Shown: positions 55,706 to 64,000, counted from the stretch's first letter. The stretch is DNA of 64,000 nt from Massilia sp. Root418 (GCF_001425265.1 NZ_LMEC01000001.1:62281-126280); one strand, 5' to 3'. The notes: generated by a model from the sequence alone, not told the origin. Program-made: numbers and translations.

Positions 55706-57448
55706 ATGAAATTGCCCGATCCTCAAGCCTTTGCCTCCAGCTGGATGTCGCAGTTCAGCGATCCCGGCCAGTGGCAATCCTGGTTCAACATGGTGCCGGA
55801 CGCCCAGTCCAACCCGGTGGGCGCTATCCTGCGCGACGCGGGCGCCACCATCAAGCCTGACACGATCGAGCAACTGAAAAACGAGTACCTCGCGCAATTC
55901 GGCGCCCTCTGGCAGGAAGTCCTGTCGGGCAAGGCGCCATCGCTGAGCGACCGCCGTTTCTCCTCGACCGCCTGGCAAAGCAACCCGGTGACCGCTTTCA
56001 ATGCCGCATCATACCTGCTTAACGCCAAGTTTTTAACCGCCATGGCCGACGCCATCGAGGCGGCGCCGCACCAGAAGCAGAAAATCCGCTTCGCCGTGCA
56101 GCAAGTGGTGGACGCCATGTCGCCCGCCAATTTCCTGGCAACCAATCCGGAAGCCCAGCAAAAGCTGGTGGAAAGCAAGGGCGAGAGCCTGACCAAGGGC
56201 CTGGCCAATATGCTGGCCGACATGCAGAAGGGCCACATTTCGCTGTCGGACGAATCGGCCTTTGAAGTGGGCCGCAACCTGGCGCTCACGCCCGGCCAGG
56301 TGGTCTACGAAAACGAGCTGTTTCAGCTGATCCAGTACACGCCCGCCACCGAGAAGGTGCACGAGCGGCCGCTGCTGATGGTGCCGCCTTGCATCAACAA
56401 GTTCTACATCCTGGACCTGCAGCCGGAAAATTCCGTGGTGCGCTACGCGGTAGAGCAGGGCAACACCGTGTTCCTGGTATCCTGGCGCAACCCGGACCAG
56501 TCCATGAGCAAAGTGAGCTGGGACGACTACGTCGAACGCGGCGTCATCAACGCGGTCGGCATCGTCAAGGAGATCAGCGGCCAGGACAAGATCAATGCCT
56601 TCGGCTTCTGCGTCGGCGGCACCCTGGTGAGCACGGCGCTGGCCGTGCTGGCCGCGCGCGGCGAGCAGCCGGCCGCCAGCCTGACCCTGCTGACCACCTT
56701 CCTGGACTTCGCCGACACGGGCGTGCTGAACGTATTCGTGGACGAAACCCAGGTCCAGCTGCGCGAGCAGGCCCTGAAAAGCGGCGGGCTGATGCCGGGG
56801 CGCGATTTGGCCACCACCTTCTCCAGCCTGCGTCCGAACGACCTGGTGTGGAACTACGTGCAGTCGAACTACCTGAAAGGCAACGAGCCGGTGCCGTTCG
56901 ACCTGCTGTACTGGAACTCCGACAGCACCAACCTGCCGGGCCCCATGTTCTGCTGGTATCTGCGCAACACCTACCTGGAAAACAGCCTGAAGGTGCCCGG
57001 CAAGCTGACCGTGGCCGGCGAAAAGGTCGACCTGTCCGCCATCGACGCGCCCGCTTTTGTGTACGCTTCGCGCGATGACCACATCGTGCCGTGGACCTCG
57101 GCTTACAGCTCGCTGAGCATCCTGAACCCGAAAAAGCCCAAGGCCAACCGCTTCGTGCTGGGTGCGTCCGGCCACATTGCCGGCGTGATCAACCCGGCGT
57201 CCAAGAAAAAGCGCAATTACTGGCTCAACGACGAGGCGACGCCGAAAACAGCCAAGGCCAAGCGTCCGGACGCTGAAGCGTGGCTGAGCGGCGCCACCGA
57301 GCTGCCGGGCAGCTGGTGGCCGGAGTGGGCCAAATTCCTGGCCGAGCATGGCGGCAAGGACGTCAACGCGCCAGCCCAGGCCGGCAATGCCACCTACCGG
57401 CCGATCGAGCCGGCGCCGGGCCGCTACGTGAAAATGAAAGCGGACTGA
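55706..57448 (+). CDS. phaC: class I poly(3-hydroxyalkanoate) synthase PhaC
   Basis: 580 residues. It polymerises (R)-3-hydroxyacyl-CoA at granule surfaces. The active-site triad is visible: Cys302 in the lipase box FGFCVGGTL, Asp457 or Asp458 in ASRDDHIVPW and His490 in ASGHIAGV. The N-terminal PhaC_N region (FNAASYLLNAKFL) and the class I length are normal. It lacks an adjacent phaA/phaB pair; phaR follows after a terminator. Start ATG 55706 has only a weak GGA upstream. Confidence 0.95.
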   Translation: MKLPDPQAFASSWMSQFSDPGQWQSWFNMVPDAQSNPVGAILRDAGATIKPDTIEQLKNEYLAQFGALWQEVLSGKAPSLSDRRFSSTAWQSNPVTAFNAASYLLNAKFLTAMADAIEAAPHQKQKIRFAVQQVVDAMSPANFLATNPEAQQKLVESKGESLTKGLANMLADMQKGHISLSDESAFEVGRNLALTPGQVVYENELFQLIQYTPATEKVHERPLLMVPPCINKFYILDLQPENSVVRYAVEQGNTVFLVSWRNPDQSMSKVSWDDYVERGVINAVGIVKEISGQDKINAFGFCVGGTLVSTALAVLAARGEQPAASLTLLTTFLDFADTGVLNVFVDETQVQLREQALKSGGLMPGRDLATTFSSLRPNDLVWNYVQSNYLKGNEPVPFDLLYWNSDSTNLPGPMFCWYLRNTYLENSLKVPGKLTVAGEKVDLSAIDAPAFVYASRDDHIVPWTSAYSSLSILNPKKPKANRFVLGASGHIAGVINPASKKKRNYWLNDEATPKTAKAKRPDAEAWLSGATELPGSWWPEWAKFLAEHGGKDVNAPAQAGNATYRPIEPAPGRYVKMKAD

Positions 57449-57527
57449 TCGGGAGTAACTTTCTGGTTGCGTTGCAATAAAACACGAAAGATACAAACCT
57501 GAACGTGCTGATGAGTTTTTTTCACTC

Positions 57528-57533
57528 TATAAT
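57528..57533 (+). promoter_or_regulatory. -10 box candidate upstream of phaR
   Basis: A consensus TATAAT sits in the phaC-phaR gap, but the strong intrinsic terminator at 57552 lies between it and phaR. Transcription from it would have to read through, or would give a short leader RNA. No matching -35 box was found. Confidence 0.3.
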
Positions 57534-57551
57534 AGGACTATAAGGCTTGTG

Positions 57552-57579
57552 AAAAAGCGAACCTGGTTCGCTTTTTTTT
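57552..57579 (+). terminator. intrinsic terminator between phaC and phaR
   Basis: GCGAACC and GGTTCGC pair around a one-base centre, flanked by A5 and T8. The A run also makes it two-directional. It ends phaC transcription or attenuates transcripts entering phaR. Confidence 0.85.
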
Positions 57580-57616
57580 CGGATTAACGCGCTGCGGCGC
57601 AATACGTGGACTTGTG

Positions 57617-58171
57617 ATGAGTAGTGCAAAAAAAAATGCGGAACGCTTGATCAAGAAATATCCCAATCGCCGTCTGTATGACACGCAGACCAGCTCCTAC
57701 ATCACGCTGACCGACGTCAAGCAGCTGGTGCTGGACAATGAAGAATTCACGGTGGTCGACGCCAAGTCGAATGAAGATCTGACCCGCAGCATCCTGTTGC
57801 AGATCATCCTGGAAGAGGAGGCCAGCGGCGTGCCGATGTTCTCCACCGGCGTGTTGGCGCAGATCATCCGCTACTACGGCCACGCCATGCAGGGCATGAT
57901 GGGTTCCTACCTGGAAAAGAACGTGGAAGCCTTCACCGACATCCAGCGCAAGTTCACCAGCGCCTCGCTGGACGGCAAGCCCTTCAGCCCGGAAATGTGG
58001 ACCCAGTTCATGAACGTGCAGGGGCCGATGATGCAAGGCATGATGAACAACTACATCGACCAGAGCAAGAGCCTGTTCGTGCAGATGCAGGAGCAGATGC
58101 AGAACCAGAGCAAAAACCTGTTCGGCGCCTTCCCCTTCGTGATGCCTGTTCCGCCCACCGACAAGAAGTGA
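57617..58171 (+). CDS. phaR: polyhydroxyalkanoate synthesis repressor PhaR
   Basis: 184 residues from ATG 57617 (a GTG one codon earlier is possible). The DNA-binding/PHB_acc N-domain LIKKYPNRRLYDTQTSSYIT is followed by VKQLVLDNEEFTVVDAKSNEDL, then the PHB-accumulation helices rich in Met and Gln (MQGMMGSYL, QMQEQMQNQSKN). It binds the granule and represses phasin and its own gene when polymer is absent. Usual partner of phaC in this lineage. Confidence 0.92.
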   Translation: MSSAKKNAERLIKKYPNRRLYDTQTSSYITLTDVKQLVLDNEEFTVVDAKSNEDLTRSILLQIILEEEASGVPMFSTGVLAQIIRYYGHAMQGMMGSYLEKNVEAFTDIQRKFTSASLDGKPFSPEMWTQFMNVQGPMMQGMMNNYIDQSKSLFVQMQEQMQNQSKNLFGAFPFVMPVPPTDKK

Positions 58172-58178
58172 CACCCAG

Positions 58179-58201
58179 CCCGGCCTCGCCGGGTTTTTTT
58201 T
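58179..58201 (+). terminator. intrinsic terminator after phaR
   Basis: CCCGGC-CTC-GCCGGG followed by eight T residues, 8 bases after the phaR stop. Confidence 0.9.
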
Positions 58202-58266
58202 CGCGCCGCGCCGGGCGGTTGTCGGGCAGCCGTCAACCGTGTCCATCCGTCAAAGCGCTGGAGAGC

Positions 58267-58656
58267 ATGATGAAGCAAGCAGAGGCAGCTTTCGAGGAAC
58301 CCGGCCTGGCCGGACGGCTGGCGGGCATGGACGATGCGGCGCTGAACGCGCTCGGCTTCGGCGTGATCGCGTTCGGCCTGGACGGCAAGGTGCGGCGCTA
58401 CAACACGTTCGAGTCGCAGGCGGCCGGCCTGAGTCCGGAGCGGGTGCTGGAGCAGGACCTGTTCAGCGTGGTGGCACCCTGCATGAATAATTTTCTTGTG
58501 GCGCAGCGCTTCGACGACGCGCGCGACACCGGCGAGCCGTTGGACGACATCATCCAGTATGTGCTGACGCTGCGCATGCGGCCGACCAAGGTGCGGCTGC
58601 GGCTGCTGTGCGCGCCGCAGGCCGAACTGGCCTATGTGCTGGTACAGCGCTTGTGA
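58267..58656 (+). CDS. photoactive yellow protein homologue
   Basis: 129 residues; PYP is 125. The ATG at 58267 follows GGAGA. The sequence aligns to the blue-light receptor PYP with a constant offset of three from LNALGFGVIAFGLDG through VAPCMN. Tyr45, Glu49 and Cys72 match the chromophore pocket residues Tyr42, Glu46 and the p-coumarate-binding Cys69. RMRPTKVRLRL matches the MTPTKV block. PYP Thr50 is Ala53 here and Arg52 is Leu55, so the photocycle may be tuned. It overlaps by four bases (GTGA) with a PAS-GGDEF-EAL gene, its likely output. The enzymes that make the chromophore are not in the window. Confidence 0.82.
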   Translation: MMKQAEAAFEEPGLAGRLAGMDDAALNALGFGVIAFGLDGKVRRYNTFESQAAGLSPERVLEQDLFSVVAPCMNNFLVAQRFDDARDTGEPLDDIIQYVLTLRMRPTKVRLRLLCAPQAELAYVLVQRL

Positions 58657-61196
58657 GCGCGCAGGGGCAAGGGCCAGCGCAAGACCAGCAGGAGCACGAG
58701 GCGCTGCTGCAATTTCTGTACATGGCGCCGGTGGGCCTGGTGCAGCTCGCGGCCGACGGCACCATCCTGATGCTCAATCCGCTCTCGGCACAGCTGCTGA
58801 TGCCGCTCAGCGCGGACGGCGCCCTGGCCAACCTGTTCGATGCGCTGGCGCCGGTGGCGCCCGGGTTGCGCCAGCAGTGCGCGGCCTACGCGCCGGCGCA
58901 CGGCCTGGTGTGCGATGCCAGCCGGCTCCAGCTGCGCGGGGGCGGCGCCGGCGATGGCCCGCAGGTGCTGTCGCTGACCATGCTGAAGCTGGATGCCGGG
59001 CGCCTGATGGCGGTGCTGAGCGACGTGACCGCGCACGAGCTGCGCGAGCGCCAGCTGCGCAAGACCAGCGCCTGGCTGGACGCCATCATGCACACGATCA
59101 CGGACTATGCCCTGGTCAGCCTGGACCAGCTGGGGCGCATCGAGTCCTGGAATGAAAGCATCGGCAGGGTGACCGGCTACGACGCCGCCGCCGCGCTGGG
59201 ACAGCCGTACACACTGTTCTGCGCCGGCGGTATCCCGCCCGGGCAACAGCAGGAAGGCCTGCGCGAAGCGGACGCCAAGGGCTGGACGCTCGACCAGGGC
59301 TTGCGGCGGCGCGCCGACGGCAGCCAGTTCTGGGCCAGCTCGATGATCTCGCCGCTGCCCGGGCGCGGCCGGCAGGGGGAGCGCGAGCCGGCCTATTGCA
59401 TGATCATTCGCGACATGACCGAGCCTGCGGCGGCCGCCACCGAGAGCGACGACGCCTACGAAACGCTGATCCAGTTCCTGTACCGGGCCCCGGTGGCGCT
59501 GATACAGCTGCAGCATAGCGGCGAGATCGAGATGCTCAATCCCATGGCGTCGCAGCTGCTGATGCCGCTCGCGCCGGACGGCGACCTGGGCAATCTGTTC
59601 CAGGTGCTGCAGCCTTACGCGCCGGACTTGCCGCAGCTGTGCGCCGGCTTCGTGGGCGAGCATGGCGTGGTCTGCGAAGGCAAGCGTATCGGCCTGCGCG
59701 CGGAAGCGGGCCGCACGCAGCAAGGGCCTGAGGTGCTGTCGCTTGGGCTGCTGAAGGTGGACGGCAGGCGGCTGATGGCGGTGCTGCTGGACGCGACGCA
59801 TGAGGTGATGCGCGAACAGCGCACGCTGGCCAGCCGCCTGGCCAGCGCCGCCCGGGTGGACGTGCTGACCCGGCTGCCCAACCGCGCAGGTGCGCTCGAT
59901 CTGCTGCGCAATATGGCGCAACGGGCGCGCCTGACGGCGGGCGACCACGGCGCGGTCATGTTCATCAGCCTGGAGCGGTTCAGGCTCATCAACGCTACTT
60001 TCGGCAACGACGTGGGCGACCAGGTGATGGTGCTGGTGGCCGAGCGTTTGCGCGCCACGGTGCGCGGCAGCGGCCGCGTTCCCGGGGCGGCAGGCGCGGC
60101 GGAGGTGGCGGCGCGGGTGGGCGGGGACGAATTCGCGGTACTGCTGGACGGCCTGCCCGATGCCGCCGCGGCCGAACGCATCGGCAGCCGCCTGCTGGAC
60201 CGGCTGGGCAAGCCTTACCGGGTGGCGGACCACGACCTGGCCTGCACCTTCAGCATCGGCATCGTGATGCTGGAGCAGGGCGGACAGGACGCCGACGGCT
60301 TGCTGCGCGACGCGGCCATCGCCGTGGCGGCCGCGAAGGCCCAGGGCGGGGGGCGCTGCGTGCTGTTCCAGCGCCGCATGCGCGAGGAGGCGGTGCTGCG
60401 CGGCGGCCTGGAAGCCGACCTGCGCCTGGCGGTCGAGCGCGGCGAATTGTTCACCGTGTACCAGCCGGTGGTAGGGCTGCTGGCCGACGGCCTGATCGAC
60501 CGCTCCGCTGGCGTGGAAGCGCTGGTGCGCTGGCGCCATCCGGTGCGGGGCATGGTGGGACCGGTGGAGTTCATCGGTATTGCCGAGGATTGCGGCCTGA
60601 TCGACGCCATCGGCGAGCAGGTGTTGGCCATGGCCTGCGGCGACTTCGTGCGCTGGCAGGCGTTGCTGGGCGAACGCGCCCCGCGCCTGCTCGCGGTGAA
60701 CCTGTCGCGCGCGCAGCTGAGCCAGCAGGACCTGTGCGGCAAAGTGGCCGCGATCCTGACCGCCACCGGCATGGCGGCGGAACAGCTGCAGCTGGAGATT
60801 ACCGAGAGCCTGGCCGCGCAGGGCCAGGACATCCAGGCGCAGCTGCTCGGCCTGAAGGCCATGGGCATCAAACTGGCGCTGGACGATTTCGGCACCGGCT
60901 ATTCCTCGCTCTCCAGCCTGCACCTGCTGCCGGTGGACACGGTGAAGATCGACCGCTCCTTCATTACGCTGGCGGCCACCAGCCGGCACCACGAAGTGCT
61001 GATCGAGGCCACCGTGAAGGTGGCGCGCAGCCTGGGCATGAACACGGTGGCGGAAGGGATCGAAACGCCGCAGCAGGCGGCAGTGGTGTCGGCGCAGGGC
61101 TGCGACAAAGGCCAGGGCTATTTGTTCAGCCGTCCCATTTCCAGCGCGGCCATCGAAGAATGGCTGGGAGCGGAAGGCGGTAATTCATGGCAATAG
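58653..61196 (+). CDS. PAS-PAS-PAS-GGDEF-EAL c-di-GMP protein
   Basis: 847 residues from GTG 58653, whose last bases overlap the PYP-like stop. Two similar PAS regions (FLYMAPVGLVQLAADGTI and FLYRAPVALIQLQHSGEI) flank a middle PAS (HTITDYALVSLDQLGRIESW). The repetition suggests duplication. The GGDEF motif is intact (VGGDEF) with no RxxD site before it. The EAL domain has EALVRW, DDFGTGYSSL and EGIET, so it could hydrolyse c-di-GMP. Both activities look possible; the net one is unknown. No membrane helix, so it is cytoplasmic and suited to contact the PYP-like protein. Confidence 0.9.
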   Translation: MSAQGQGPAQDQQEHEALLQFLYMAPVGLVQLAADGTILMLNPLSAQLLMPLSADGALANLFDALAPVAPGLRQQCAAYAPAHGLVCDASRLQLRGGGAGDGPQVLSLTMLKLDAGRLMAVLSDVTAHELRERQLRKTSAWLDAIMHTITDYALVSLDQLGRIESWNESIGRVTGYDAAAALGQPYTLFCAGGIPPGQQQEGLREADAKGWTLDQGLRRRADGSQFWASSMISPLPGRGRQGEREPAYCMIIRDMTEPAAAATESDDAYETLIQFLYRAPVALIQLQHSGEIEMLNPMASQLLMPLAPDGDLGNLFQVLQPYAPDLPQLCAGFVGEHGVVCEGKRIGLRAEAGRTQQGPEVLSLGLLKVDGRRLMAVLLDATHEVMREQRTLASRLASAARVDVLTRLPNRAGALDLLRNMAQRARLTAGDHGAVMFISLERFRLINATFGNDVGDQVMVLVAERLRATVRGSGRVPGAAGAAEVAARVGGDEFAVLLDGLPDAAAAERIGSRLLDRLGKPYRVADHDLACTFSIGIVMLEQGGQDADGLLRDAAIAVAAAKAQGGGRCVLFQRRMREEAVLRGGLEADLRLAVERGELFTVYQPVVGLLADGLIDRSAGVEALVRWRHPVRGMVGPVEFIGIAEDCGLIDAIGEQVLAMACGDFVRWQALLGERAPRLLAVNLSRAQLSQQDLCGKVAAILTATGMAAEQLQLEITESLAAQGQDIQAQLLGLKAMGIKLALDDFGTGYSSLSSLHLLPVDTVKIDRSFITLAATSRHHEVLIEATVKVARSLGMNTVAEGIETPQQAAVVSAQGCDKGQGYLFSRPISSAAIEEWLGAEGGNSWQ

Positions 61197-61198
61197 GG

Positions 61199-61204
61199 TA
61201 TAAT
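61199..61204 (+). promoter_or_regulatory. -10 box candidate for rimO
   Basis: TATAAT begins three bases after the stop of the GGDEF-EAL gene and 39 bases before the rimO ATG. No clear -35 element is found. Confidence 0.35.
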
Positions 61205-61242
61205 GTTCGATTGGTCTGAACTTTGATTGCTCTTCTATTACC

Positions 61243-62640
61243 ATGCAAGAAATCTCCCGTATTCCCAAGGCTGCAACCGCAGCGGCACCCACCGGCACCG
61301 CTCCCAAGGTCGGATTCGTTTCGCTCGGCTGCCCCAAGGCGCTGGTTGACTCCGAACAGATCCTGACCCAGCTGCGCGCCGAGGGTTACGAGACTGCCAA
61401 GTCCTACGACGGCGCCGACCTGGTGATCGTCAACACCTGCGGCTTCATCGACGCGGCCGTGCAGGAGTCGCTGGACGCCATCGGCGAAGCGCTGGCCGAA
61501 AACGGCAAGGTGATCGTCACCGGCTGCCTGGGCGCCAAGAAGGACAGCGACGGCAACGACATGATCAAGACCATCCACCCCAAGGTGCTGGCCGTGACCG
61601 GTCCGCACGCGCTGGGTGAAGTGATGGCCTCGGTCCACCACCACCTGCCGAAGCCGCACGAGCCCTTCATCGACCTGCTGCCGCCGCAGGGAGTCAAGCT
61701 CACGCCGAAGCATTACGCCTACCTGAAAATTTCCGAAGGCTGCAACCACCGCTGCAGCTTCTGCATCATCCCGTCCATGCGCGGCGACCTGGTGTCCCGT
61801 CCCATCGCGGAACTGATGCTGGAAGCGGAGAACCTGTTCAAGTCCGGCGTGAAGGAACTGCTGGTCATTTCGCAGGACACCTCGGCCTACGGCGTGGACG
61901 TGAAGTTCCGCTCCGGCTTCTGGAACGGCCGTCCGATCAAGACCCACATGACGCAGCTGACCGAAGCGCTGGGCGAACTGGCCAAGTCGTACGGCGCCTG
62001 GATCCGCCTGCACTATGTGTACCCGTACCCGCACGTCGACCAGATCATCCCGCTGATGAGCGGCGGCCACGTGCTGCCTTACCTGGACATCCCGATGCAG
62101 CACGCGCACCCTGAAGTGCTGAAGCGCATGAAGCGTCCGGCCAGCGGCGAAAAGAACCTGGACCGCATCCTGGGCTGGCGCGCCATGAACCCCGAGCTGA
62201 CCATCCGCTCCACCTTCATCGCCGGCTTCCCCGGCGAGACCGAGGCCGAATTCGAATACCTGCTGGACTTCCTGAAGGAAGCGCAGATCGACCGCCTGGG
62301 CTGCTTCGCCTACTCGCCGGTGGAAGGCGCCACCGCGAACGAGATCGCCAACCCGGTGCCGGAAGAAGTGCGCGAAGAGCGCCGCGGCCGCGTGATGCTG
62401 CTGCAAGAGGAAATTTCGCGCAAGCGCCTGCAGGCCAAGGTCGGCAAGACCGTGCGCGTGCTGATCGACGAGTTGACCCCGAGCGGCGCAGTCGGCCGTT
62501 CCGCAGCGGATGCGCCGGAGATCGACGGCGTGGTCTATGTGAAAAAGCCGTACGAGCCGCACAAAAAGCTGAAAGTGGGCGAGTTCTTCGACGTGGAAAT
62601 CACCCGCGCGGACGCGCACGACCTGTGGGGCGACGCCTGA
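61243..62640 (+). CDS. rimO: ribosomal protein S12 methylthiotransferase RimO
   Basis: 465 residues with a normal set of domains: MTTase N-domain ([32 protein letters not shown]), radical SAM domain with CNHRCSFC (Cys167, Cys171, Cys174) and C-terminal TRAM (RVLIDELTP .. GEFFDVEI). It adds a methylthio group to an aspartate of S12. Single gene with its own -10 box and terminator. A short Ala/Thr N-terminal extension (about 20 residues) precedes the fold. Confidence 0.95.
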   Translation: MQEISRIPKAATAAAPTGTAPKVGFVSLGCPKALVDSEQILTQLRAEGYETAKSYDGADLVIVNTCGFIDAAVQESLDAIGEALAENGKVIVTGCLGAKKDSDGNDMIKTIHPKVLAVTGPHALGEVMASVHHHLPKPHEPFIDLLPPQGVKLTPKHYAYLKISEGCNHRCSFCIIPSMRGDLVSRPIAELMLEAENLFKSGVKELLVISQDTSAYGVDVKFRSGFWNGRPIKTHMTQLTEALGELAKSYGAWIRLHYVYPYPHVDQIIPLMSGGHVLPYLDIPMQHAHPEVLKRMKRPASGEKNLDRILGWRAMNPELTIRSTFIAGFPGETEAEFEYLLDFLKEAQIDRLGCFAYSPVEGATANEIANPVPEEVREERRGRVMLLQEEISRKRLQAKVGKTVRVLIDELTPSGAVGRSAADAPEIDGVVYVKKPYEPHKKLKVGEFFDVEITRADAHDLWGDA

Positions 62641-62678
62641 CGGTCACCAGCTGTCGCGGCGCAACGCCACATGAAGAC

Positions 62679-62706
62679 GGGCCGCAGACGCGGCCCATTT
62701 TTTTTG
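62679..62706 (+). terminator. intrinsic terminator after rimO
   Basis: GGGCCGC-AGAC-GCGGCCC followed by A and a run of nine T, 38 bases after the rimO stop. It also ends 3 bases before the convergent stop of the next gene. Confidence 0.9.
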
Positions 62707-62708
62707 GC

Positions 62709-63401
62709 TCATTGCGGAGTTTTGGGATGCTGTTTCGCAGCGCGGCGCTTGCGGCGGCTACCGCGTCCCGAGCTGCGCTTCTTATCCGTGCCTTTTTTCG
62801 CTGCCGCGCTGCGCGGCAGGCTGCCGGCATGCTGGGTGTGCGGCCGTCGCACGCTTTCGGCACTCAGGCCGTCAGCGGGGCGGGTGGCCGGCTGGCGCGT
62901 CTGCGGCAGATTCTCTTTTTCCTGCAGCGGGCGATCGGCCTGCACCGGGTCGCCGAGCAAACGCGCGATGGCCGCTTTCCGGGCGGACCGGCAGACATCG
63001 GCGAGCAGCCATTCGTCACTGCCGGGGAAGCGCAGCCAGATGGCTTTCCAGGCATTGCGATTGCCGCTGCCGTGCAGATTCGCAAAGCATGACGGCGACA
63101 CGGCGTGCTCGCCGTACTTGATTTGCGCCCCCTCCACCGTGGCGTAGTAGGGCTGCTTGCCGAAGCTGGCGCGCAGCCTGGTGCCTTCAGGAAGAAAGAC
63201 CTGCTTCCATTGATAGCCCGCCTCGGATGGCGCAGCCGGCTGCTGTTGCTGCTGGGCTGCCGGCGCACTGATGTAGTTGTCAATGGCCTCAAGGATGAAG
63301 GGTTCCATGGCATACGTATCGGACCACCAGTTGCCGGTAAATTTACCCAGCGCTTCAAGCATCTTGACAGGGACGAAGACCGGCATTGTAGGGGTGGACA
63401 T
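62709..63401 (-). CDS. RAMA-like domain protein with basic tail
   Basis: 230 residues. The ATG at 63401 has a near-perfect ribosome binding site AGGAGGT. After an N-terminal helix region (VKMLEALGKFTGNWWSD) and a Gln-rich linker comes a domain of about 80 residues: FLPEGTRLRASFGKQPYYATV, YGEHAVSPSCFANLHG, NAWKAIWLRFPGSDEWLLAD. This order of GT-L, SPS and NAW-W matches the RAMA domain found on DNA-modification proteins. The last 60 residues are Arg/Lys-rich and low complexity, perhaps nucleic-acid binding. It is not fused to a methylase. A striking phased repeat array lies just upstream of its start. Confidence 0.55.
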   Translation of the reverse strand: MSTPTMPVFVPVKMLEALGKFTGNWWSDTYAMEPFILEAIDNYISAPAAQQQQQPAAPSEAGYQWKQVFLPEGTRLRASFGKQPYYATVEGAQIKYGEHAVSPSCFANLHGSGNRNAWKAIWLRFPGSDEWLLADVCRSARKAAIARLLGDPVQADRPLQEKENLPQTRQPATRPADGLSAESVRRPHTQHAGSLPRSAAAKKGTDKKRSSGRGSRRKRRAAKQHPKTPQ

Positions 63402-63749
63402 GGGGGACCTCCTAAAAATGGGTTTTACTAAGCGCTGCTAACTCCTGCTAAGCCTTACTACAGCGCGCTATTGCTTACTAAAATTGCGATGCGGAACACT
63501 AAGCGGCACTTGATTTTTGCCGCCCATATTCGTTAGACGCGTTTAGTACTGTTCAGTTCCCGCTTAGCGGAAAAACCTGCGAAATATCGATGAATATCGC
63601 GGTTTAGTAGTGGGTAGCAGGTTTTAGTAAAAACCGAAAAAAGGACGACACGCCCTCCCTTTCGTCGAGGTCCAATGTTGGTCTTCCGCAAAGGTGAAGG
63701 GCTTTTTACCGGTATGCTGTTGTATCGATGGCTGATTGGGGGATGACCA
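63402..63749. promoter_or_regulatory. noncoding region with 10-bp-phased repeats
   Basis: This 348-base gap lies between divergent genes and is AT-richer than its flanks. CTA occurs at 63428, 63438, 63448, 63458, 63468 and 63478, exactly 10 bases apart, and once more at 63499. The reverse form TAG (one CAG) occurs at 63534, 63544, 63554 (CAG) and 63565, then at 63605, 63615 and 63625. The extended core is YTRCTAAR, reverse YTTAGYAR. All cover one helical turn and thus one face of the DNA. No gene is seen; the 10-base step puts stops in all frames. It may be an operator or centromere-like site for a ribbon-helix-helix or similar protein. Confidence 0.6.
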
Positions 63750-64000
63750 TGGATTTTGAAACTGCGCAAGCGCTCCACGACGTCGCTATGGCTGACGATC
63801 GTGTACAGGCCGCCGAGGCATTCAAACGGCATCTGACGCGGCTGAGTGACTGGCGCGTAGTCTATGCGGACGACAGCGCCGCAAGCAGGCTGCAGACCCG
63901 GCGATGCAAATTCCCCGTTGAAGGCTGCGCGTCATCGCTTTTTCGCGGCACCTCCTTGTGGCTGATCGATGCGGATGTCGCTCAGCGTCGCCAGGCGGCG
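63750..64000 (+). CDS. unknown protein, 3' end outside window
   Basis: The ATG at 63750 follows GGGGG by six bases; an ATG at 63744 is too close to it. 83 residues are visible: MDFETAQALHDVAMADDR, then a helical region and a Cys-containing stretch (RRCKFPVEGC) before an SLFRGTSLWLIDAD segment. Frame and codon use look coding. No family is recognised. It diverges from the RAMA-like gene across the phased repeats. Confidence 0.5.

Noticed and set aside
63421..63630. CRISPR array
   Set aside because: Units are about 10 bases with a three-base core and there are no spacer-sized unique segments.
63533..63832. 99-codon frame on the minus strand
   Set aside because: It crosses the phased repeats and the start of a better plus-strand gene, and has no ribosome binding site or family match.

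Overview
The window reads as a chromosomal segment of a high-GC betaproteobacterium, most likely an Oxalobacteraceae member near Massilia/Duganella. This is inferred from gene content: a class I phaC with phaR downstream, a full MSHA-type pilus locus, ACAD/MaoC catabolic clusters, a bamD-rluD-pgeF neighbourhood, and very GC-rich third codon positions. No rRNA, tRNA, CRISPR array, insertion sequence or integrase was seen.

Layout. 1-5.0 kb: a membrane protein cut by the window edge, a GRDP-like protein, and a (+) catabolic operon of two acyl-CoA dehydrogenases and two MaoC hydratases. 5.1-15.8 kb: a propeller-type diguanylate cyclase, a secreted pectate lyase, and a (-) phosphorelay pair (hybrid histidine kinase plus REC-GGDEF regulator). 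15.9-18.3 kb: a (-) kinase/acyl-CoA dehydrogenase pair. A near-identical palindrome lies upstream of both catabolic clusters. 18.3-32.2 kb: a (-) operon of eleven genes encoding a second type IV-filament machine (ExeA-like ATPase, secretin, TPR protein, PilB, PilC, PilM/N-like, PilO-like, a small PilP/MshK-like protein, three pseudopilins). 32.4-48.9 kb: the divergent (+) MSHA locus in the order E-G-pseudopilin-A-C-D-O-P-Q-I-(PilN)-J-K-L-M-N. 49-55.7 kb: a degenerate HD-GYP protein, ybdL, a PIN protein, yaaA, bamD, rluD, pgeF and a small membrane protein. 55.7-58.2 kb: phaC and phaR. 58.3-61.2 kb: a photoactive-yellow-protein homologue overlapping a PAS-GGDEF-EAL gene. 61.2-62.6 kb: rimO. 62.7-64 kb: a RAMA-like protein, a noncoding region with 10-bp-phased repeats, and a gene cut by the window end.

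How the parts fit. Cyclic-di-GMP and surface filaments dominate. There are three GGDEF proteins (one with EAL), one HD-GYP relative that has lost its HD pair, and two extension ATPases with MshEN-type N-termini. Only one of those ATPases keeps the arginines of the c-di-GMP motif. The PYP/GGDEF-EAL pair could feed light information into the same pool. The metabolic genes point to acyl-CoA catabolism and polyhydroxybutyrate storage.

Strongest candidates for something undescribed: the second filament operon facing MSHA, the PYP homologue coupled to a GGDEF-EAL protein, the phased repeat array at 63.43-63.63 kb, and the shared operator of the two acyl-CoA clusters.
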